Positions 58,266-64,000 of a stretch of DNA of 64,000 nucleotides are shown here, piece by piece. The notes beneath the pieces are model-generated. The model worked only from the letters and a program-made list of their open reading frames with translations, made no database searches and was not told the DNA's origin. Numbering within the stretch: position 1 is the stretch's first letter; each line of letters starts with the position of its first letter. The translations under genes were made by a program, and so were the position numbers. The stretch comes from Adenophora triphylla var. japonica (taxonomy: Eukaryota > Streptophyta > Magnoliopsida > Asterales > Campanulaceae), in contig JAFEMH010001464.1 in NCBI GenBank assembly GCA_022495995.1, positions 124,001 through 188,000 of the forward strand. The letters are read 5' to 3'.

Positions 58266-60272
58266 GGAGGAGGAGGAGGAGGAGGAGGAGGAGGAGATAC
58301 GTGATGTTAGACCTTTGAGGCATGGGAGGAGGAGGGGGAGGGATGTGGCTAGAGGGCAGGGCCGGAGGGGGCAGTGGTGCGGGTGAGGAGGAGCGACCAT
58401 CACGGGCAGATTCAGAGTGACCCAGTGGCGGCCCGCAGAATGTTACACTTATATACGGGTTTGGTGATCACAGAGCCCGAGAGATTTGGAGGGACACCAC
58501 TAGTGAGTCAGCCGGTGACTTTCCATACGAGACTCACGCATCCGCAAAAGTAAGATAATCATTTATGTGAATTTATTAAAATCTTGAAGTTGTTTGGCAC
58601 ACACTCTAAATATTCCATTAATTATCATCCCATACTATTCTCGATCTCGAGTATTGATTATATTTTTGTTTGGAATAAACAGTTCAAGCGTGATGATCCT
58701 GGGAGGCTATCGATAGAGCATGGCCGACCCTCGTTGATGCATCCGGCATCCAGAGCCGCACGATGCCACCATTCGAGACCTAACCATGCGCTGATGACGG
58801 CATTTTTGGAACGGTGGTCTCCTGAGACTAACTCGTTCCACATGCCGTAGGGGGAGATGACCATTACGTTGCACGACGTCTTTCATATCCTGGGTATGTT
58901 GTTATATATTATCAATTTCAAGACTATATTAACTATTTACATTCATCTCTTGTACTAAAATGTGTTATTTCATCTTCAATTTACGTGCATCGGTTGTGTA
59001 GGCGCACCTGTTCGAGATCCAAGTTCAGTGCACGACCTATCCGGCATGACTAGACACCTCGTTTTGGGCGGCACTGGGTACTTACTAAAGGATGTTCGGC
59101 GTCTCTTTTCTTCTCGTATAGGGCACATGACTGATGCTCAGCGTGCTTCTGCGTATATCCTGCGCCTCTTGGGTTCCACGATGTTCGTGGACAAGAGTCA
59201 GGATAAGGTGCCCGCAGCCTACCTTTCTCTATGCACGGATCTTGAGAGACTCCCCACTCTCTCCCCGGGGATCAGCTACATTGGCATATTTATATCGAGA
59301 GTTGGGGAAGGCGTCCAGATCCGGATGCAAGCAGATGGGTGGTTGTGCGACACTGCTAGAGGTACATCTTACTCTATTCACTTTGTTTTTACTCTGTCGA
59401 CTCCCCCCCCTGTAATTACATGTTGCATTTGATTAGTATTTAATACTTTTTTACATACATCTCAGGGGTGGATATACGAGTACTTCCCGGATTTCCGGCG
59501 ACTTTTTGACCCGCACTGGCAGGAGGGGCAGCCGAGAGCCCGTAGATGGTCACGTGTTGATACAGCTGGGAGGGGATTAGATCTAGTGCGATCGCCGCAC
59601 TCTTGACAGATGCATGTTGACAGGTGAGTTATTCATATTAAAACAGTTTCAAATTGTTACACTCCTCCGTTATTATGTAGAATTTGCCTAACAAAGTCTA
59701 CTCACAAAGTTGTTTGGACTCCTTATGGTGCCCACGTGAGAGCGGACGCGATTCTCGCCGGCTTTCACACTTCAGGGGGGTTATAGGCTTTTGTGACATC
59801 ACTGAGGCGTATATGCCTGATCGTGTTACTAGGCAGTTCGGGTACCAGCAGAGGATTCCCAGACTGTCCCCCGTGGCTCCCACGAGATGCATTTTGGCAA
59901 AGGGTCAGAAGGGGTACCAGAAGGATTATGGTGACGGAGGAGATCATGTTTGGGAGTCGTGGTTGGAGTACGATATGGAGGATTTCAGGCCCGTTCCCCG
60001 TTGGGGGCCACCACTAGAGTCTACATCTTCTCCCGTGACTGGAGATTATATGGAGTGGTTTCTGGCTAGGAGTCATGTTCGGATATCTAATCCGATACAC
60101 GATCCCCCCGTTGACATTCCACCTCCCCCACCTCCCCGCCTTGATGTTCCACCTCACTGGGTCAGCGCCGATCGCAGATCTCATACTTCCTTTATTGACA
60201 GATGCGAGGCTCCCCGAGGACGTCATAGATATACTTAGACGGGCACACGAGGGTTTAGGTCGTCTCATGTAG
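57434..60272 (+). pseudogene. Plant mobile domain (MAIN-like) gene, multi-exon, degenerate
   Basis: Exon-like blocks with GT/AG borders: 57434-57538 (MARVKISAVPAG), 57890-58548, 58683-58893, 59002-59361, 59466-59623 and 59682-60272. Block 2 has a long Asp/Glu tract. Block 3 has FLERWSPETNSFHMP then GEMTITLHDVFHILG, the PMD signature. Block 4 has YILRLLGSTMFVDKSQDKVP and, in another frame, LAYLYRELGKASRSGCKQM. Block 5 has GWIYEYFPDFRRL. Block 6 has PDRVTRQFGYQQ. PMD proteins (MAIN, MAIL1) act in nuclear silencing and genome stability in Arabidopsis. Many PMD genes travel in transposons. In-frame stops (58848, 59606) and frameshifts in blocks 2, 4 and 6 show this copy is inactive. Confidence 0.8.
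57636..57795. repeat. CTCGTGTGAGTTCACACGAG palindrome array in PMD intron 1
   Basis: About six interlocking copies of TCTCGTGTGA.TTAACACGAGA-like units occur, with a 47-bp tandem duplication (GCTTCAATTGATTT) just before. Confidence 0.9.
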
Positions 60273-60494
60273 GAGGTCGCATTTATGTATTGTTGTTTAT
60301 GGAGTTATGGATTTGTAGTACTGATTATGGAGTTATGGAGTTTTTTGTATATTTGTAGTACTGATTATGGCACATACAATATATTTGTAGTACTGATTAT
60401 GGAGTATGAAATGGATAGTTGTTGTTGTGTCTGATTGTGTTGTTGCTGTTGTTTATTTGGTGTTGTTGTTTACTTGGTGCTGGTGCTGTTGCTG
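60273..60494. repeat. Short direct repeats after the PMD gene
   Basis: TTTGTAGTACTGATTATGG occurs three times (about 60312, 60354, 60382), followed by GTTGTTGTTT-rich low complexity. Confidence 0.8.
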
Positions 60495-60740
60495 ATGTGT
60501 CTCGTATGGATCCACACGAAACACATCTCGTGTAGATCCACACGAGACACATCTTGTGTAAATTCACACGAGACACATCTCGTGTGAATCCATACGAGAT
60601 ATACACAGTTGTGTCTCGTGTATATCCACACGAGATGTGTCTCGTGTGGATATACACGAGACACATCAGTAACAACACAGTTGTGTCTCGTGTATATCCA
60701 CACGAGATGTGTCTCGTGTGGATCCATACGAGACACATCA
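60495..60740. repeat. CTCGTGTGGATCCACACGAG palindrome array
   Basis: About ten copies of GTCTCGTGTGGATCCACACG or variants (GTATATCCACACGAGATGTG) lie in 245 bp. It is the same motif class as in PMD intron 1, now downstream of the gene. Confidence 0.93.
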
Positions 60741-61211
60741 GTAACAACAACAGCACCAAAGTCATACTGATGAAAAATTGTATACGAAATAAAAGTGTTA
60801 ACAAGGATAAGCATATAATTCAAACATCCAAACATTCATACAAACTTTATAATTCAAAAACCATTACAAATATACTATCCCCTACGTAATCTTTCTCTTC
60901 TTGCATGGTTATCATGATCATAGAGTTTATTAAATGCTGCTATCCTATCTCGGTATCGGAGGATCAGTTGACTTGCGCTTGGATCACAGTGTTCCCTCCA
61001 AGTGTTCGGTGGTGGTGGAATTGGGTAATCATTGCCTGACATGTAGGGTTGTAAACGAATCGAACTTTTTTTATTCGATTCGATATTCGATTCGAGTATT
61101 CGTATTCGAAAATTTCGAATTCGAATTCGAATCTTTATATTGATTCGATTAGTAAACGAATACGAATAATATATCACGATATTCGATTCGAGTATTCGCG
61201 AATATTATTCG

Positions 61212-61324
<113 letters not shown>

Positions 61325-61995
61325 CAAATCTATTTTCTAACCCTAACGTAACCTAGAGAGCAGAGAGAAGAGAAGTAGAACTGAGGAACGAACGACGGCG
61401 CTCCCTCACACTGACCGATCCTTTCCAGTCGCCTCACCTCGCCGGCGCTGCCTCACCTCTCCGGCGCCTCGCTCGCCTGGCTGCTCTTCTTGGATTCCGG
61501 TGACTTCCCTTCGGTCCCTCTCCCCGTTCGCGTCAGCCGTCACCTCTACCAGCAACTGAAATCCTCTCGCCGGTAACCCTACCTCTCGCCTTTCTCTCTG
61601 TCTCTCATTAATAAATCTTAGATTAGTTTCATTAATCTTGCTATGATTCATTAATCTTGCTTTTTTATTCAATTTCATTTTTGGAAATCAATGACAGTGG
61701 GGTTGTATCAATTTGCAGTGAGCTTTATGTTCTGAAAATACTGAAATGATGTGCCTGCATAACCCATTGAAGGAAATATGTTTGGAGTGAGCTTTAGATG
61801 GGAAGTGTTGATTGAATATTTCTGCAGTTTGATTCTTTTCTTTCTCTTTGGGTCCATAGCCTTGTCAATCCATCTGTAAATTCAATTTTCTATTTTCTTT
61901 ATAGCCCTTTAGACTAAATTGTTGTAGATAGCTCATAAATACATTTCTTAAACCTGAAAATAATCTATTATTTTGGATATAATTCTAAAATTCAA

Positions 61996-62974
61996 ATGGC
62001 TCCAAATGGATCCTTCTGCTGCTATGTAAGATACCTTCAGATGTTAGTTGAAGCATTTAGGGTTAAAGATGCATTTCCTATATTTGCACAAAGAGAGACT
62101 TCATATCATTCATGCCCTAGCCTTGAAGATTGGCAAAAAGTTAAGGATGTTATTGATATTTTAGAGGTTTTTTATGAAGCTAATCATGTAATTTCTGGAG
62201 TTGACTATCCTACCTCTAATGTTTTCCTCGCTGTTATTTGGAGAGTCAAGCATGTATTGAATGAGAAAGAAAATCATGCTAATGAGTTTATTAGAGTGAT
62301 GATTCAAAAGATGAAGGAAAAATTTGACAAATATTGGGGAGAGTGCAACCTTTTGATGGCTATTGGAGCTATACTTGACCCTAGGTTTAAAATGAGATTG
62401 GTTGATTTTGCTTTCAACAAAATATATAATGGGACTGAAGCACGTACAAATGTGATCGAAGGTTCGAGATGCATTATATGACTTGTTCTTTGAGTATGTT
62501 GAAATTGATCAGGCAAAGTCGCGAAAGGGTAGTTCTTCTACTTCAAAAGCTTCTACTTGTACTGAAGACTCCACATCTAAAGGAAAAATAGTGCCTTCTG
62601 GTTTATCTATGTTTTATGAGTATTTGAACACTGTTGAAGATGTTGCTCCTATAAAATCAGAGTTGGATATTTATTTGGAGGAAGGGGTTTTTAGACATTC
62701 AAATGGGGATGCTGAGTTTGATGCCTTAGCTTGGTGGAAATCTCAAGAATTAAAGTTTAATATTTTATCCAAATTAGCTCGTGATGTTTTAGCTATTCCT
62801 ATTAGTAGTGTGGCATCAGAGGCCACTTTTAGTGCAGGAACTCGAGTGTTGGATCCTTATCGTTCAAGATTAACTTCTGATATGGTACAAGTTTTGATTT
62901 GTGGAGCAGATTGGGTTCGCCAACTTCATGGGATCAAAAAGCCGCTTATGTCACATGTGAGTTCTATTTTTTAA
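61996..62974 (+). pseudogene. hAT transposase C-terminal half (RICESLEEPER-like)
   Basis: Frame 61996-62481 has MLVEAFRVKDAFPIFAQRE, DWQKVKDVIDILEVFYEAN, HVISGVDYPTSNVFL and AIGAILDPRFKMRLVDFAF. After a one-base shift near 62465, 62483-62974 has the dimerisation region (FDALAWWKSQELKFNILSKL, ISSVASEATFSAGTRVLDPY, LICGADWV). The BED finger and N-terminal catalytic part are missing, so it is a deleted copy. Confidence 0.88.
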
Positions 62975-64000
62975 AATTTATTTGAGATATTTGCATGTTT
63001 TCATGATTATGATAATAAAATTGATATCTAATTTATTTTATTTTTATTTAGGAGGAGGAAGAGCCGATTCAAGTCTTATTACGAAATCGATGCCTTCTTC
63101 TGTGAAGTGTTGTTGAAGTCTTGCTTCCTTGCTTCTTTGCTTTGCCTTTCTTGATGGTTACTATTTGGTGCCTTGGTTTTTTGTTTACGTTATGCCTTGT
63201 TCTTGTTCTTTGTTATGCCTTGGCCTTGTTTACATTATGCCTTGGCCTTCTTTGCTCTTCTTTGCTTTAATTCTTGAAGTCTTTTGAGTTTTTTTTTTAT
63301 GAAACTGCTTGGATGAATGTATTTAAAACAGTGTTAGTTGCTTAGATTTGGATGATTGTATTTAAAAATTATGTTGGGTGGTTGTTACTGATTTTAAGAA
63401 TTTTTTTTTTAATAGAACTGCTTGTTTAATCCATATTACCACTCCAAGAGTCCCGGTATTGCATCATTAGGCACACTGAGCCAAGTTTGAAATTTGGGCC
63501 GAATATTATGTTGGGCCGGATATTGGGCTGGGCTCGGTATTGGGCTGGGTATTGGGCCTCAAATCGAATACTCGAATCGAATCGAATAATTCGAATATCA
63601 ATTTCGAATCGAATACGAATCAATTTTTATATTCGAATACGAATCGAATACGAATACGAATCGATTTTAATATTTGAATACAAATCGAATACGAATCGAA
63701 TACGATGATATTCGATTCGATTCGATTCGTTTACACCCCTACTGACATGTGCAGCTGCAAAAGTAATAACAGTTAAATACAACGAATTTAAGTAACCCAC
63801 TTAAATATTACAAATATAGATGAGACAGTTAAGTATCATACCAATATAAAATGGTTTGTCACTTGTCCCTTACAACCTGTGTTTATCGGTGGTCTACTCC
63901 TGTGAGTACACGATCATTTGGAAGGCATAAGTGCCGCCGCTAGTCGAGTACGAAATGAACGCCACATTATACCTCGTGGCAATGATGTGCCCAAGATGCA

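Noticed and set aside
58030..58403. Minus-strand poly-Ser and poly-Ile/Leu frames
   Set aside because: They are complements of the (GAT)n(GAG)n tract in the PMD exon.
60397..60889. Frames of 111-135 codons with repeated Arg-Asp-Thr or His-Thr-Arg
   Set aside because: They arise from the CTCGTGTGGATCCACACGAG array, not from a gene.

Overview
This window is nuclear DNA from a flowering plant, most likely a eudicot. The evidence is AT-rich spacer, genes with plant-type GT..AG introns, a plant receptor-like kinase, a plant mobile domain (PMD) gene, and transposon families typical of angiosperms (Tekay-like chromovirus, Ty1/copia, CACTA, hAT, Mutator, PIF/Harbinger, Stowaway, tRNA-derived SINEs). 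I cannot name the species. No tRNA, rRNA, CRISPR or organellar gene is visible.

Layout. 1-8.5 kb: a hAT end, a PIF/Harbinger element with an ORF1 remnant and a SINE inside it, Tourist and Stowaway MITEs, one small single-exon gene (5356-5652), and two Mutator-type elements with 9-bp target duplications. 8.6-17.7 kb: a nearly complete Ty3/gypsy Tekay-like element on the minus strand (TSD CATAA). 19.3-28.3 kb: a young Ty1/copia element on the minus strand (255-bp LTRs with two differences, TSD AAGCC). It is split by a 4.4-kb CACTA element carrying pieces of two host genes. 28.5-30.0 kb: the best host gene, a two-exon receptor-like cytoplasmic kinase with three in-frame 35-residue repeats at its C terminus. 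30-34.6 kb: a SINE, a large inverted repeat and a copia remnant. 34.6-49.9 kb: a nested stack. An old copia is split by a 10.8-kb hAT. The hAT contains another copia, which contains a short CACTA element. The old copia is split a second time by a small LTR element with an unrecognised ORF. 49.9-56.2 kb: another copia with a truncated 5' LTR. 57.4-60.3 kb: a degenerate multi-exon PMD gene. 60.9-64 kb: an unrecognised minus-strand gene whose coding exon is interrupted by a 2.7-kb hAT.

Only two loci look like intact host genes: the small ORF at 5356-5652 and the kinase at 28515-30003. Almost everything else is mobile DNA, mostly with broken reading frames.

Three patterns stand out. First, short GC-rich palindromes occur in clusters inside unrelated elements, and two motif classes are shared between element types that have no common ancestry. 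Second, the copia at 35489-42511 has no initiator-tRNA primer site. At the primer position it carries 14 bases perfectly complementary to its own LTR, which suggests self-priming. Third, the CACTA element places the leader and first exon of a saposin-like ER protein gene upstream of several exons of an RNF4-like ubiquitin ligase gene, in the same orientation.
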